Notes: generated by a model from the letters alone, not told the origin. A DNA stretch of 64,000 nt from Alphaproteobacteria bacterium (GCA_040905865.1 JBBDQU010000056.1:1-64000), one strand, 5' to 3'. Positions 36,562 through 46,718 are shown, counted from the first letter of the stretch. Numbers and translations: made by a program.

Positions 36562-36748
36562 CCTATCCGATTCGGGCGTCTATCTTGGATAATCTATTAT
36601 TTCAATAACTTAAAATGTTGGACACATCTTTCCAAAACAAATCCACGTCAACCGGGGATTAAACCTCAAGAACGGGCCATAACCTACTGCGCGCGTTTAT
36701 AACAAACTGTATCCTATGTGATTTTTTCGAGCCCTGCCGCCCGAAAAT

Positions 36749-36769
36749 TTCTCCACAACGTTATCCACA
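36749..36769 (+). promoter_or_regulatory. Two DnaA-type boxes upstream of nrdJ
   Basis: TTATCCACA (36761-36769) is a perfect consensus DnaA box and TTCTCCACA (36749-36757) is one mismatch away, in the same orientation with 12-base start-to-start spacing. They lie about 190-210 bases upstream of the nrdJ start, at the far end of an AT-rich 219-base gap. DnaA control of ribonucleotide reductase is known for E. coli nrdAB; here it is inferred from sequence only. Confidence 0.5.
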
Positions 36770-36780
36770 AGCCGTAAATC

Positions 36781-37521
36781 CTACTCGGCGACGGGGAACG
36801 CCGCCGTCGCGCCATCCGATATTGTGTGCTCCAGTCGCTGCGTCGCCGGTTCAATCTGCGCTTCGATATGCTTGAGGAATGTCCGGCGATCCAGTCCCGG
36901 CGGAATCGGCGGCAGAAACTCGACGGTTACCACGCCCGGCTTCTTGACGAAGGTCCGCCGGGGCCAGAACGAACCGGAATTCAGGGCGACCGGCACGACC
37001 GGATGCTCCGCGCCGAGATACAGGGCCGCAGCACCCGGAAGGTACGGCCTGGATTCTCCCGGCGTCGTTCGCGTCCCCTGCGGGAAAATGACGATCGAAC
37101 GGCCGGAATCGAGCAGCGCCTTTGCATCGACAACCATTTTTTTCAGCGCCTTCGCGCCGGCGCGCCGGTCGATCCCGACCATGCCGACGCGCCAGACATA
37201 CCAGCCCCAGAGCGGTATCCGGAAGAGTTCACGCTTCAGGACATAGGCGCAATCGGGAATAATCAGGTTGAAGACCAGCACATCCCAGGCGGACTGGTGC
37301 TTCGATGCAAAGACAGCCGGGCCATCGGGAATGTTCCCGGTCCCGCGCAATTCATACCGAATGCCCAGGATGAGCCGAATGATGCCCATCATCATCCGGA
37401 CCCACAGTCGGGTCAGCCAGGAGAACATCCGCCGCGGCAGCAGCATGAACGGCAGGTAAAGGACGGCGAATATTGCCGTGAGTCCATAGAAAACAACGGC
37501 AAACAGGATGGACCGTATCAT
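36781..37521 (-). CDS. plsC: 1-acyl-sn-glycerol-3-phosphate acyltransferase (PlsC family)
   Basis: A 246-residue membrane-associated acyltransferase with an N-terminal hydrophobic hairpin. The catalytic H-x4-D motif is in SKHQSAWD, followed by K-R-E-L-F-R-I-P and the substrate motif F-P-Q-G-T-R. It acylates lysophosphatidic acid to phosphatidic acid. Its ATG overlaps the stop of the ydcF-like gene by four bases, in an operon running from ftsE. Confidence 0.93.
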   Translation of the reverse strand: MIRSILFAVVFYGLTAIFAVLYLPFMLLPRRMFSWLTRLWVRMMMGIIRLILGIRYELRGTGNIPDGPAVFASKHQSAWDVLVFNLIIPDCAYVLKRELFRIPLWGWYVWRVGMVGIDRRAGAKALKKMVVDAKALLDSGRSIVIFPQGTRTTPGESRPYLPGAAALYLGAEHPVVPVALNSGSFWPRRTFVKKPGVVTVEFLPPIPPGLDRRTFLKHIEAQIEPATQRLEHTISDGATAAFPVAE

Positions 37522-38144
37522 GTCACTTCATTCCGGGCGACAGGGGCGACGGGGCGGACCATCTCGCGCATCCAGACCAGCAGGTACTTGTTGTATTCCC
37601 CGAACAGAAGGAATGCCGTTCCCGGCCAGCGCCACCAGTCGTCCAGCCGGACATGGGGCGGAAAGACCGGATACGGGAGAATTGTTACGCCCGCCATCGC
37701 CGAGCGAAACTCCAGCAGGCTGCGCGGCATATGGTAACCGGCGGTGACGAGACGCAGGGAGCGGTATTTCTCGCGCGCCATCCAGTCGGCCGTTTCCCGG
37801 GCATTACCCCTGGTGTTGCCGGCGGCATGATCCAGCACAATGCAGCAGTCCAGCGCTTCGGGAGAATGCCGGGAAAGCCGCAGCAGTTCCGCGACATCGA
37901 CCCCCCGGTGCACGCCGGAAATGAACAGCTTCTTCGCCTGCCCTTCCGCCAGCAGGGCCAATCCGGCCTCCAGCCTGAGGCTGCCCCCCGTCAACACGGC
38001 AACGGCATCGGCCTTTGGCCATGCCAGCGGCTTTGTACGAGGTATCGTCTGCATGAAAACGAAGAAGCCGCCCACCCAAAGCGCCACCACAACAATGGCA
38101 ACCAGGGCAATGAACCGGCGGCGTGGAAATCGGCGCAAAGGCAT
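37518..38144 (-). CDS. YdcF family protein (DUF218)
   Basis: A 208-residue DUF218 protein with a basic start and one N-terminal membrane helix (FIALVAIVVVALWVGGFFVF). Motifs are A-D-A-V-A-V-L-T-G-G, LFISGVHRG, DHAAGNTRGNARETADW and L-V-T-A-G-Y-H-M-P-R-S. Activity unknown; probably an envelope or cell-wall precursor function. In alphaproteobacteria it commonly follows ftsEX, as here, with a nine-base gap. Confidence 0.9.
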   Translation of the reverse strand: MPLRRFPRRRFIALVAIVVVALWVGGFFVFMQTIPRTKPLAWPKADAVAVLTGGSLRLEAGLALLAEGQAKKLFISGVHRGVDVAELLRLSRHSPEALDCCIVLDHAAGNTRGNARETADWMAREKYRSLRLVTAGYHMPRSLLEFRSAMAGVTILPYPVFPPHVRLDDWWRWPGTAFLLFGEYNKYLLVWMREMVRPVAPVARNEVT

Positions 38145-38153
38145 ATGAATCTT

Positions 38154-39038
38154 CTAAAGCATCCGGCGAAGGGCGCGCAATACTGTGCGTCTCGCCGTCT
38201 GCCGCACGATGAGGGCGGCCGCAAGGGGGAGGCAGACCAGGACGGGCCAGTGCCAGGCCTGAAACAGAAAGAGCGGCAGAAGTTCCGTATCCAGATTGGA
38301 CGCAGCGAAGGCGAGGCCCAGCAGACTGGCAATACCGGCAACCGACCCGGCGGCGCCGCCCTTCAGGCCCAGCGCCAGGGCCTGCGACTGGAACTGTCCG
38401 GCGATATAGTCATCATAGGCACCGATCAGATGCAGAATCTCAATGGCGTCGCTATGGACCGCCAGACCGCTGCGGGTTGCAAAGACAACCACGGAAACGG
38501 TCGTGATCCCAATCAGCATCACCATCACGATGGCGATCAGTTCCATTACCCGCAGGAAGGTAACCAGATGGTCGCGCCATAACTGGTGATCGTCGAGGCC
38601 GGCGCCTTCAATTTCCGCTTCGATCCGGCTTTTCAGTGCTGCGACGTCGGTTTCATCTTCGTCTATCCGCACATCGATAATACGCGGCAACGGCAGTTCC
38701 GATATTCCCGCGGCGTCGCCGAGCCATGGCGCCAGCAGCGCCGCGACGTTTTCCATGGGCATAGGTTCGGCGGAAACAACACCCGGGGTTTTCAATGCCA
38801 GCCGGACGGCCTGTTCGACCTGCGCATCCAGGCTCGCCGCCGCCGCATCGTCTGCGGCGGCGATATGGATCGTCACGGTGCCGGTCAGGCCGGCGCTCCA
38901 CTGTGTCGCCAGCGTGGCAACCAGCAATCCGCCCGCGAGGGTCATCGTCGCCAGATAGACCATCAGCCCGACGATCCAGGGCAGCAATCGCACGGCCGGA
39001 TCGTTGGATAGCGGCAGATCGATATGGTTTGCGGCCAT
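38154..39038 (-). CDS. ftsX: Cell division protein FtsX
   Basis: A 294-residue inner-membrane protein with four helices: one near residue 25-45, then a periplasmic domain of about 120 residues, then three C-terminal helices (around VMELIAIVMVMLIGI, GSVAGIASLLGLAFA, PVLVCLPLAAALIV). It is the permease-like partner of FtsE and transmits ATP-driven signals to periplasmic peptidoglycan hydrolases at division. One base separates it from ftsE. Confidence 0.93.
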   Translation of the reverse strand: MAANHIDLPLSNDPAVRLLPWIVGLMVYLATMTLAGGLLVATLATQWSAGLTGTVTIHIAAADDAAAASLDAQVEQAVRLALKTPGVVSAEPMPMENVAALLAPWLGDAAGISELPLPRIIDVRIDEDETDVAALKSRIEAEIEGAGLDDHQLWRDHLVTFLRVMELIAIVMVMLIGITTVSVVVFATRSGLAVHSDAIEILHLIGAYDDYIAGQFQSQALALGLKGGAAGSVAGIASLLGLAFAASNLDTELLPLFLFQAWHWPVLVCLPLAAALIVRQTARRTVLRALRRML

Positions 39039-39039
39039 G

Positions 39040-39708
39040 TCAGGCGTTTGCCCGGCGGATTTCCACGCCGCCCTGGCTCAGGTGGATCTGGTCGTGCCGG
39101 AAGCGGTCAATCAGCGATTCGTTGTGGGTCGCGACAATTACCGTCGTTCCCATCCGGTTCAGTTCCTCGAACAGGTACAGCAGCCGGACGGCGATGACGT
39201 CATCGACATTTCCCGTGGGTTCGTCCGCCAGCAACAGGCTGGGCCGGGCAATAACGGCGCGGGCGATCGCGACCCGCTGCTGTTCGCCTCCGGACAGGGT
39301 CGTTGGCAGGGATCCGACATGCGCCTCAAGCCCGACCCAGGTGAGCAGTTCCGTCACATGGGTCCTGATCTGGTCTTCCTGCGCGCCGGCAATTCGCAGC
39401 GGCAACGCGACATTGTCAAAAACGGACTGGTGTTCGAGAAGCCTGAAATCCTGATAGATAACGCCGATCCGGCGTCGCATCTTCGACCGCGCCTGGCGCT
39501 CTATCGTCGCCACGTTCTGCCCGAACAGAGTCACCACGCCGCGGCTGGGACGATAGGCGAGATACATCAGGCGCAACAGTGACGACTTGCCCGCGCCACT
39601 CGGCCCGGTCAGGAAATGGAACGATGCCGGCGCCAGCGAGAAGGAAATATCCCTGAGAACCTCCGGACCCGCGCCATATCGCATTCCGACATTTTCGAAT
39701 CGCACCAC
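39040..39708 (-). CDS. ftsE: Cell division ATP-binding protein FtsE
   Basis: An ABC ATPase of about 222 residues. Walker A is GPSGAGKS, the Q-loop is in YQDFRLLEH, the signature is L-S-G-G-E-Q-Q-R-V-A-I-A-R and Walker B is LLLADEPTGN. I place the start at GTG 39708 because it gives the normal FtsE N-terminus (V-V-R-F-E-N-V); TTG 39732 would add eight residues. It drives the FtsX signal in division. Confidence 0.94.
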   Translation of the reverse strand: MVRFENVGMRYGAGPEVLRDISFSLAPASFHFLTGPSGAGKSSLLRLMYLAYRPSRGVVTLFGQNVATIERQARSKMRRRIGVIYQDFRLLEHQSVFDNVALPLRIAGAQEDQIRTHVTELLTWVGLEAHVGSLPTTLSGGEQQRVAIARAVIARPSLLLADEPTGNVDDVIAVRLLYLFEELNRMGTTVIVATHNESLIDRFRHDQIHLSQGGVEIRRANA

Positions 39709-39893
39709 GCCGCTACACCACTCGCCTCGCAAAAGTAAGGTGAAGAATCCTGCCCCGGCGCGATGTTACACCCACAAGATCGCAATGCCCACAATGGCAT
39801 AGATCATACCCTTCGGCAAAGCCCTGCCCCCTGCCTTGCCATGTTACAACGGGCTCCCTATAAAGATTCAAAGTTAATAGGCTGTCCGCCCGA

Positions 39894-40757
39894 ATGATCA
39901 TCACCTGTCCTAACTGCGCAGCGCGCTTCAATCTCAAGGACGATCTCCTTGGCGATAAGGGGCGTAATGTCAAATGCGCCAAATGTTCCCATCGATGGTT
40001 TGCCGAAAGACCTGTGGATGCCGCGAATCCGGCAGCCCCGAAACCTCTAGAGGAGGCAGCGGCACCGCCACCTCCTCCCCCGCCGCCCGCGCCACCGCGG
40101 CCAGCTGCGCCGCCGCCCGAGCAAGCAGCGCCTGTCGAGCCGGATAAACCGGACGAACCAGATGAAGACGACGCTGATGGCGACAATGCCTACAGGCGTC
40201 CGCCGCCTATCCCGTCAGAGGAAGAGATCGCCCGCTTCCAGTCCCGGCCGCCCGTCAAGCCGCGGTCCCTGCTACCCTGGTGGATCGCGCTGTTTGTAAC
40301 GATCGTTGCGCTGGTGGGCAGCAGCATATATTTCAGCAAGGCCATCGTTTCCGCCTATCCGGCGGCAAACAAGCTGTTCAGCCTGATCGGACTGCCGGTC
40401 AATACCCTCGGCTACGGCCTCGAAATCGCAAAACCGACAACATCGCAGCGCGAAGAAGGCAACGATCGGATCATTGTCGTTTCCGGAGAGATCAGCAACA
40501 CGACGAGCCAGGTTATGGATGTACCGTTGCTGCGCGGCGAGTTGAAGGATGCGCAGGGTGAGACGCTGTTCATCTGGTCATTCAAGGCGAACGAGCCGCG
40601 CGTGCTGGCGGGCGAGAAAAACACGTACGAAACCGAAATCAGGAACCCACCGCCGGGCGCCACCGAACTGAACATTTCCTTCACCCGCGAAGAGGAAATC
40701 GCCGCGGAACGCGAACAGGCCCGCGAAGCCGCCAGGAGGCCCGACGCTGACCGTTGA
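39894..40757 (+). CDS. MJ0042-type zinc-ribbon and DUF3426 protein
   Basis: A 287-residue protein. It begins with an MJ0042 zinc finger, MIITCPNCAARF...VKCAKCSHRW, with two CxxC pairs. A long Pro/Ala/Glu-rich linker (residues about 45-120) leads to one membrane helix (WWIALFVTIVALVGSSIYF). The C-terminal domain is DUF3426-like, beta-rich, with GEISNTTSQ, and ends in a charged Glu/Arg helix. Function is unknown in alphaproteobacteria. It is divergent from ftsE. Confidence 0.88.
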   Translation: MIITCPNCAARFNLKDDLLGDKGRNVKCAKCSHRWFAERPVDAANPAAPKPLEEAAAPPPPPPPPAPPRPAAPPPEQAAPVEPDKPDEPDEDDADGDNAYRRPPPIPSEEEIARFQSRPPVKPRSLLPWWIALFVTIVALVGSSIYFSKAIVSAYPAANKLFSLIGLPVNTLGYGLEIAKPTTSQREEGNDRIIVVSGEISNTTSQVMDVPLLRGELKDAQGETLFIWSFKANEPRVLAGEKNTYETEIRNPPPGATELNISFTREEEIAAEREQAREAARRPDADR

Positions 40758-40783
40758 ACCGGTGGCCTGCGCGTCAGATCGGA

Positions 40784-43321
40784 TCAGAACTGTTTCAGCA
40801 GCCGGTCGATATAGTCCCGTTCGATCTGCGGCCGTTCGCGTTCCGAAGACCGCTTGCGCAGTTCGTCCCGGATTTCCCGGGACCGTTGCAGGTCGCTCTT
40901 GTCCGGAATCGTCACCTTGTCGGAACTGGTGCCCTGGGCGCCCTCATTGTGGTCGCGGCCGAACGGATCGCGATTATGGGACTGCTGTCTGCCCGGCATC
41001 TGGCCACGCCCGCCGGGCTGCAACCCCATTTGCTGCTCCATCATCTGCTGCATCTGTTGCATCGCCTGCTGCGTTGCCTGCTGGAGCGCGTCCAGGGCCT
41101 GGCTTTGCGGATCGATGGCCTCGCCAGGCTGGCCCTGCCGCAGCGCACCTGTCGAACGCCGCATCGCCTGCTCCGCCCGCCCGAACGCCTGCGGCACGTC
41201 GCCCGTCATTTCGGCATAACGCTGCATGACATTGCCAAGCTGGCGCCGTATCGCCTCCTGGAGGACAGCGCTTGCGTCCGACTGACCCGGAGTCTGGCCT
41301 GCCTGGGGCTGGCCACCGGGATTCGGCTGACCCTGGCTTTGCCGGCCCTCATTGCCCTGTTGCTGGCGCTGACCCTGATCGCCCTGCCGCTGCTCGCGCG
41401 ACTGCTGGCCTTCGCGGTCCTGTCCCTGCTGCGATTGCCGGAACGTCCGGTCCAGCAAATCCTTCTGGCCCTTGGTCAGCTGCTGCAGGTCGTTCATCAT
41501 TTTCGACGCGCGGCTCTGCTGGCTGTTTTGCTGTGGCTGCGCAATACCGGCGCGCATGTTTTCCAGCCGCTTCTGCATTTCGGCAAGCATCTGCTTCGCC
41601 GCCTCGCGGGCGCCGCTTTTGGCCATTTCACGGATCTGATCCATCATGTCCTGGAGATCCTGACGCGTCATGGTATTCAGCGCCGGGTCCATTTCCTGCA
41701 ATTCGCCGCGCTCCGCCTGTTTCTGGAGCTGTTTGGTAAGCTCGTCCAGATATTTGTCCAGCGCCGCCTGCAATTCCTCTATCAGGCGCTCAATTTCCTC
41801 ATCCGGTGCCTCGCGCGACAACGCATCGCGCAACGCGTCTTCCGCGCGGCGCAAATCCGCCTCGGCCAGCGTTATGCTGCCGTTTTCGACCCGCAACGCC
41901 GTATCCCACAGCAGTTGCTGCACGGCGGCCAGCGATTCGCCTTGCCAGTCCTTCAGCACGCGGCGTGCGGCAACATCGAGACCCATAAAAACGACGATAT
42001 CGTTGGCGAAGAGATCAGGCAGAAGCCCGATTTTCTTCAGCGCCTCGGCGACCGCGACATGGTTTGCCTCCGGATTTTCCGAAAGCTTCTTGCGCTCCGC
42101 GATAATCTGGCGGGCGACGGGGTGGTTGAAGATACGTTCCGGCAGGATGAATTCGACGGTATCGCTCATCCCTTCCTGACCGATGGCATCCGTCGCGACC
42201 AGGGTCAGTCTGACCGTCAGGCCGGCCCAGGGATGCGGCGTCAGGTCGCGGAAATGCTCCGCCCTCACATCGCGCGGGTTGACGCTCGGCAGCGGGATAT
42301 CGAGCGAGAGGGGCTCACCCGCCGCATCCGACCCGCGCCGGATAACCATTTTCACCCTGTCGAGACCGTAATCGTCGCTGGCGGTATAGGACAGGTGCAA
42401 TGCCGACTGCTGCGACGCCGCCGGCGGCTGCGCCAGCGCAATGACGGGCGCGCGGTCCGCCGTGACGGCAATTGTCCAGCTGTCCAGTTTCCGGTCCCGC
42501 GACATGATATCGATGGCGGTATCCGCCGTTAATTCGTGCTCGATCCGGTAGCTTTCCGCTTCAATCGCTGTGAACTCCGTTTGCGCCACGCCGGAAACAA
42601 GCTGTGGGACCATGCCGCCCCCCGTCACCTGCGCCAGTAGCACACTGCCGGCGGGCACGGAAATATCGCCGGCCTTCCGGTCAGCCCCGGTCAGAAATAC
42701 AGGCGGCAGACCCGTATAGGCCGGCGGCGTAATCCATGCGTCGAGCGTTACGGGCGACCCGGTATCGGAAAAAATCGATTGGGGTGTAACAGCGCGCAGC
42801 AGATGCGCGGGGGCATCGCCCCCCGCGGCGAAGGCGGACACCGCCAGAACCGCGCCGAGGGCAATCCTGGTGGCAAACGGATCGCGCCGAATAAGCCCGG
42901 GCCGCGGCCAGCCGGCACGGATTCCCTGAAGCATTTTCGCCATCCGGGCGCGATGCAACTGCCACAGGCGCGCACCCTCGCCATGTGGATCCGGCGTCGC
43001 AATTTCATCGTCCAGCGCATCGAACGGGCGATGCGGCAGGTTGTTGACCCTTTCCAGCCGCCGCTCGGCGGCGGGCCCTGCAGGGATACGCAGCGCGCGG
43101 ACGCCACGCCACAGCGCCCATAACAGCCCGCCGGCCGCAATGAGGAGTATACCCCCATGCAGCCAGCCGGGCAGCATCGGCAGGATATCGAGGAGCGCCA
43201 CGAGCAGAAACAGCCCGGCAATCTGCGCCGCCGGCCACAGGGCGGGCCATGCGCCTTCCCAGAACAGCGCCAGACGGGACAGGGCGATGCGGAACGCCCA
43301 GGTTTTACGCCAATCCTTCAT
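40784..43321 (-). CDS. TIGR02302 family membrane protein (DUF4175)
   Basis: An 845-residue protein typical of alphaproteobacteria. Two N-terminal membrane helices (IAGLFLLVALLDILPML; GGILLIAAGGLLWALW) and a third near IALGAVLAVSAFAAGG precede a large periplasmic region with PP-A-Y-T-G-L-P. The C-terminal 300 residues are highly charged, helical and very rich in Gln, Arg and Gly (QQSREQRQGDQGQRQQQGN), likely coiled coil. Function unknown. It lies directly downstream of lysA on the same strand. Confidence 0.9.
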   Translation of the reverse strand: MKDWRKTWAFRIALSRLALFWEGAWPALWPAAQIAGLFLLVALLDILPMLPGWLHGGILLIAAGGLLWALWRGVRALRIPAGPAAERRLERVNNLPHRPFDALDDEIATPDPHGEGARLWQLHRARMAKMLQGIRAGWPRPGLIRRDPFATRIALGAVLAVSAFAAGGDAPAHLLRAVTPQSIFSDTGSPVTLDAWITPPAYTGLPPVFLTGADRKAGDISVPAGSVLLAQVTGGGMVPQLVSGVAQTEFTAIEAESYRIEHELTADTAIDIMSRDRKLDSWTIAVTADRAPVIALAQPPAASQQSALHLSYTASDDYGLDRVKMVIRRGSDAAGEPLSLDIPLPSVNPRDVRAEHFRDLTPHPWAGLTVRLTLVATDAIGQEGMSDTVEFILPERIFNHPVARQIIAERKKLSENPEANHVAVAEALKKIGLLPDLFANDIVVFMGLDVAARRVLKDWQGESLAAVQQLLWDTALRVENGSITLAEADLRRAEDALRDALSREAPDEEIERLIEELQAALDKYLDELTKQLQKQAERGELQEMDPALNTMTRQDLQDMMDQIREMAKSGAREAAKQMLAEMQKRLENMRAGIAQPQQNSQQSRASKMMNDLQQLTKGQKDLLDRTFRQSQQGQDREGQQSREQRQGDQGQRQQQGNEGRQSQGQPNPGGQPQAGQTPGQSDASAVLQEAIRRQLGNVMQRYAEMTGDVPQAFGRAEQAMRRSTGALRQGQPGEAIDPQSQALDALQQATQQAMQQMQQMMEQQMGLQPGGRGQMPGRQQSHNRDPFGRDHNEGAQGTSSDKVTIPDKSDLQRSREIRDELRKRSSERERPQIERDYIDRLLKQF

Positions 43322-43359
43322 GATGCGGCATCCTTCGTTCTAACGAAGATACTGTATTA

Positions 43360-44622
43360 TCACACAGATTGTTGCCATTCCGCCAGTGAATCGAGCTTCA
43401 ACAATTCGTCATAACCGGGCCGGCGGCGGACAACGGCAAACGCATCGCCGCGCACCATCACTTCCGGCACCAGCAGGCGCGTGTTATAGGTCGACGCCAT
43501 GACCGCGCCATAAGCCCCCGCCGACGCGAATGCGAGAAGGTCGTCCGGCTGCACCGCCGGCAGGTCGCGGCCGCGCGCGAAGGTGTCGCCGGTTTCGCAG
43601 ATCGGCCCCACGATATCGGCCGGCGACACACCGGCATCCGGCGTCGGCCGTTTCACTGGCATGACGCGGTGATACGCCTCGTAAAGCGCCGGCCGGATCA
43701 GGTCGTTCATCGCCGCATCGACGATAACGAAGCGACGCGCCTCACCGGCTTTTTCGTATATCACGCTGGTTATCAGGATGCCGGAATTGCCGACCAGCGA
43801 CCGGCCCGGCTCGAAAATCAGCCGGCAGCCCAGATTTCCGGTCGTTTCCATGACCATTGCCGCATATGATTCCGCTGTCGGCGGCGCCTCGTCGTCGTAC
43901 CGGATGCCGAGACCGCCGCCAAGGTCGATGCTGTCAATCGTATTGCCGTCCGCGCGCAGCGCCAGCACCAGCGCCGCGACATTCGTAAATGCCATGCGCA
44001 TCGGCGCAAGGTCGGTCAACTGCGAGCCGATATGCACCGCGACGGAAACCGGCCGGATTCCCGGCATCGCCCGCGCCCGGGCGAAGATTTCGCGCGCCCG
44101 GCCGATATCGACGCCGAACTTGTTCTCCGCCCGGCCGGTCGAGATTTTTTCATGGGTCTTCGCATCGACGTCGGGATTAACCCGTATGCCGATTTCCACG
44201 GTCCGGCCGGCCGCCAGTTCACCGATGACGGCCAGTTCCGGTTCGGATTCGACATTGATCCGGTAAATCCCCTGGTCGAGCGCGAAGGCAAGTTCGCCCC
44301 GGGTCTTGCCGACGCCGGAAAACACGATGCGTTCGGGCGAAACTCCCGCCGCCAGCGCGCGGCGCAATTCGCCTTCCGACACCACGTCGGCTCCGGATCC
44401 GAGCGCCGCCAGCGTGCGGATGACCGCGAGATTGGAATTCGCTTTCACCGAATAGCAGACCATGACGTCTTGCCCGTCGAACGCGCCGGTGAAGGCTCTG
44501 TAGCGCTGGCTCAGCGCGGCACTCGAATAACAGTAGAACGGCGTGCCGATCGCCGCCGCGATATCGGGGATCGCCACACCCTCGGCATGCAGGATGCCGC
44601 CGCGATAGTCGAATTCAGACAT
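43360..44622 (-). CDS. lysA: Diaminopimelate decarboxylase
   Basis: A 420-residue PLP enzyme that makes lysine from meso-diaminopimelate, the last lysine step. The PLP lysine is in V-C-Y-S-V-K-A-N-S-N; further signatures are VVSEGELRRAL, DLGGGLGIRY, FEPGRSLVGNSG and the substrate cysteine in GPICETGDTF. It is the last of argH-lptM-lysA, nine bases after lptM, an arrangement widespread in proteobacteria. Confidence 0.96.
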   Translation of the reverse strand: MSEFDYRGGILHAEGVAIPDIAAAIGTPFYCYSSAALSQRYRAFTGAFDGQDVMVCYSVKANSNLAVIRTLAALGSGADVVSEGELRRALAAGVSPERIVFSGVGKTRGELAFALDQGIYRINVESEPELAVIGELAAGRTVEIGIRVNPDVDAKTHEKISTGRAENKFGVDIGRAREIFARARAMPGIRPVSVAVHIGSQLTDLAPMRMAFTNVAALVLALRADGNTIDSIDLGGGLGIRYDDEAPPTAESYAAMVMETTGNLGCRLIFEPGRSLVGNSGILITSVIYEKAGEARRFVIVDAAMNDLIRPALYEAYHRVMPVKRPTPDAGVSPADIVGPICETGDTFARGRDLPAVQPDDLLAFASAGAYGAVMASTYNTRLLVPEVMVRGDAFAVVRRRPGYDELLKLDSLAEWQQSV

Positions 44623-44631
44623 GGCGCATCC

Positions 44632-44760
44632 TTACCGGGGGTATTGCCGGGGAAAGTCACTGTCGCGGCCGGGCGGCTGCGGGTCGCCCTTCTTGCCGCA
44701 GGCGCCCAATGGCGCCGCCAGCGAAACTGTCAGCAGTAGAAGGATCAGGAAACGGGTCAC
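44632..44760 (-). CDS. lptM: Small lipoprotein LptM (YifL-like)
   Basis: A 42-residue lipoprotein easily missed by length cut-offs. GTG 44760 overlaps the argH stop (GTGA). Sequence: a short basic start, hydrophobic core [15 protein letters not shown], lipobox ending in Cys22-Gly-Lys-Lys-Gly, then a Pro/Asp-rich tail. C-G-K-K-G-D-P is the family signature. In E. coli LptM assists assembly of the LPS translocon LptDE. Position between argH and lysA supports the call. Confidence 0.88.
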   Translation of the reverse strand: MTRFLILLLLTVSLAAPLGACGKKGDPQPPGRDSDFPRQYPR

Positions 44761-46154
44761 AGGAAACGCTCCTTCGCGGCGGCGATGGCCGCCCGCACAT
44801 TGGCGACGGCGGTGCCGCCCTCGCTGGTGCGGCTGTTGATCGACGATTCGACCGACAGCACCGAAAACACTTCCCGTGTCATCCGGGGCTCGACCGACTG
44901 CATCTCCGCAAGCGGCACCTGGTCCAGCGCGCAGCCCGATTTTTCCGCCAGACCGACAATCGCGCCGGTCACATGATGCGCATCCCGGAACGGCATGCCC
45001 AGCGCGCGAACCAGCCAGTCCGCCAGATCCGTCGCGGTCGGATATCCATGCGCCAGGGCGGCCCCCATCGCTTCGGGCATGACGGTCATGTCGTCGATCA
45101 TCCCGGCGGTGGCGGCCAGCATCAGCGACAGGCTGTCGGCAGCATCGAATACCGGTTCCTTGTCCTCCTGCATGTCCTTGCCATAGGCAAGCGGCAACCC
45201 CTTGATCACCGTCAGCAGGCCCATCAGCCCGCCGAAAATACGCCCCGCCTTGGCCCGCGCAAGTTCCGCCGCGTCGGGATTGCGCTTCTGCGGCATGATA
45301 GACGAGCCCGTGGAATAACCGTCTGACAGCCGCACAAAACCGAACTGCGGCGCACACCAGACCACCAGTTCCTCCGCCTGACGCGATACATGCGTGGCGC
45401 AGATCGCCGCGGCCGACAGGAATTCAAGCGCAAAGTCCCGCGCCGAAACCGCGTCCAGCGAATTCGCCATCGGCCGGTCGAAACCGAGCGCCTGCGCCGT
45501 CTGCCGGCGGTCGATGGGAAATGAGGTCCCCGCCAGTGCCGCCGCGCCCAGCGGCGATTCGTTCAGCCGCCTGCGGCAATCCATCAACCGGCCCCGGTCA
45601 CGCCCGTACATTTCGACATAAGCCAGCATATGGTGACCGAAGGTCACGGGCTGCGCCACCTGCAAATGGGTGAAGCCGGGCATCGGCGTTGCATCATGGG
45701 CCTCGGCCTTGGCGATCAGCGCCTTCTGCAGGGCCGCGATCTGCGCGTCCAGCCCGTCAATGGCGTCCCGGGTCCACAGCCTAAGGTCGGTCGCGACCTG
45801 ATCGTTGCGGCTGCGCCCGGTGTGCAGACGCCCGGCGGCATCGCCGATCATCTCGCGCAATCGTGATTCCACGTTCATGTGGATGTCTTCCAGCGCGGTC
45901 TTGAATTCAAAGCGGCCGCTTTCGATTTCCATCAGGATGGAGTCGAGTCCCGATATAATCGCATCGCCGTCCGCCGGGGTGACAATGCCGGTATCCACCA
46001 GCATGCGGCAATGCGCCTTCGACCCCGCGATGTCCTGCGCGTATAACCGCTTGTCGAAACCGATGGAGGCGTTGATTTCCGACATGACCGCATCCGGCCC
46101 GGCGGCGAACCGGCCACCCCACATGGCGTTTGCACGAGAATCGTTCCCGCTCAT
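44757..46154 (-). CDS. argH: Argininosuccinate lyase
   Basis: A 465-residue enzyme of the fumarase/aspartase superfamily, releasing arginine and fumarate. ATG 46154 gives the usual N-terminus before MWGGRF. Signatures are [37 protein letters not shown] and the catalytic loop [12 protein letters not shown]. The gene starts 22 bases from the divergent TlpA-like gene, so promoters overlap. Confidence 0.97.
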   Translation of the reverse strand: MSGNDSRANAMWGGRFAAGPDAVMSEINASIGFDKRLYAQDIAGSKAHCRMLVDTGIVTPADGDAIISGLDSILMEIESGRFEFKTALEDIHMNVESRLREMIGDAAGRLHTGRSRNDQVATDLRLWTRDAIDGLDAQIAALQKALIAKAEAHDATPMPGFTHLQVAQPVTFGHHMLAYVEMYGRDRGRLMDCRRRLNESPLGAAALAGTSFPIDRRQTAQALGFDRPMANSLDAVSARDFALEFLSAAAICATHVSRQAEELVVWCAPQFGFVRLSDGYSTGSSIMPQKRNPDAAELARAKAGRIFGGLMGLLTVIKGLPLAYGKDMQEDKEPVFDAADSLSLMLAATAGMIDDMTVMPEAMGAALAHGYPTATDLADWLVRALGMPFRDAHHVTGAIVGLAEKSGCALDQVPLAEMQSVEPRMTREVFSVLSVESSINSRTSEGGTAVANVRAAIAAAKERFL

Positions 46155-46175
46155 GACAGGCCGACTGGATATTCG

Positions 46176-46718
46176 ATGAAAAAGCTGTCGTTCATTACCG
46201 CAATCATTCTGGGTTTCGCCGTTGCGGCGCCTGGCATCGCCGCGCCGCCGCAGGACGGCTCGATGGCGCAATTTAGCCGCAACGATCCATTACTTCCAGC
46301 ACCGGACGTCGAATTTCTGAATGCTGCCGGCGAAGCCCTCACCCTGTCAGCGTTTCGGGGGAAGGTCGTCCTGGTCAATTTCTGGGCCACCTGGTGTGCG
46401 CCGTGCATCCGCGAGATGCCGTCGCTGGACCGCCTTAAGGCCAAAATTGGCGATAACGACTTCGAAATCGTCGCGATCAGCGAGGATCGCAAGGGCGCCG
46501 AAGTCGCCATTCCCTTCCTGAAAAAGCTTGGCATCGAAAATTTCACATCCTATTTCGACACCAGAATGAAGCTGGCCCGCGGCTTTGGCCTGATCGGCAT
46601 GCCGACAACCTATCTGATCGACCGCGAGGGAAATATCGTCGGATCGCTTTCCGGCACGGCCGAATGGGATTCGCCGGAAGCGGTGGCGACGGTGCGGGAA
46701 CTGCTGGACCGGCGTTAA
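46176..46718 (+). CDS. TlpA-type thiol:disulfide oxidoreductase
   Basis: A 180-residue exported thioredoxin-fold protein. A signal peptide ([20 protein letters not shown], cleavage near GIAA) leads to a periplasmic TlpA/ResA domain with [10 protein letters not shown] active site and G-M-P-T-T-Y cis-proline loop. It probably reduces apocytochrome c or other periplasmic thiols; electrons could come from a DsbD protein such as that at 62544. Divergent from argH. Confidence 0.92.
   Translation: MKKLSFITAIILGFAVAAPGIAAPPQDGSMAQFSRNDPLLPAPDVEFLNAAGEALTLSAFRGKVVLVNFWATWCAPCIREMPSLDRLKAKIGDNDFEIVAISEDRKGAEVAIPFLKKLGIENFTSYFDTRMKLARGFGLIGMPTTYLIDREGNIVGSLSGTAEWDSPEAVATVRELLDRR

Noticed and set aside
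36562-36780. Replication origin
   Set aside because: Only two DnaA-type boxes are visible, with no box cluster, no dnaA, hemE, parAB or gidA neighbours. A regulatory site for nrdJ explains them better.
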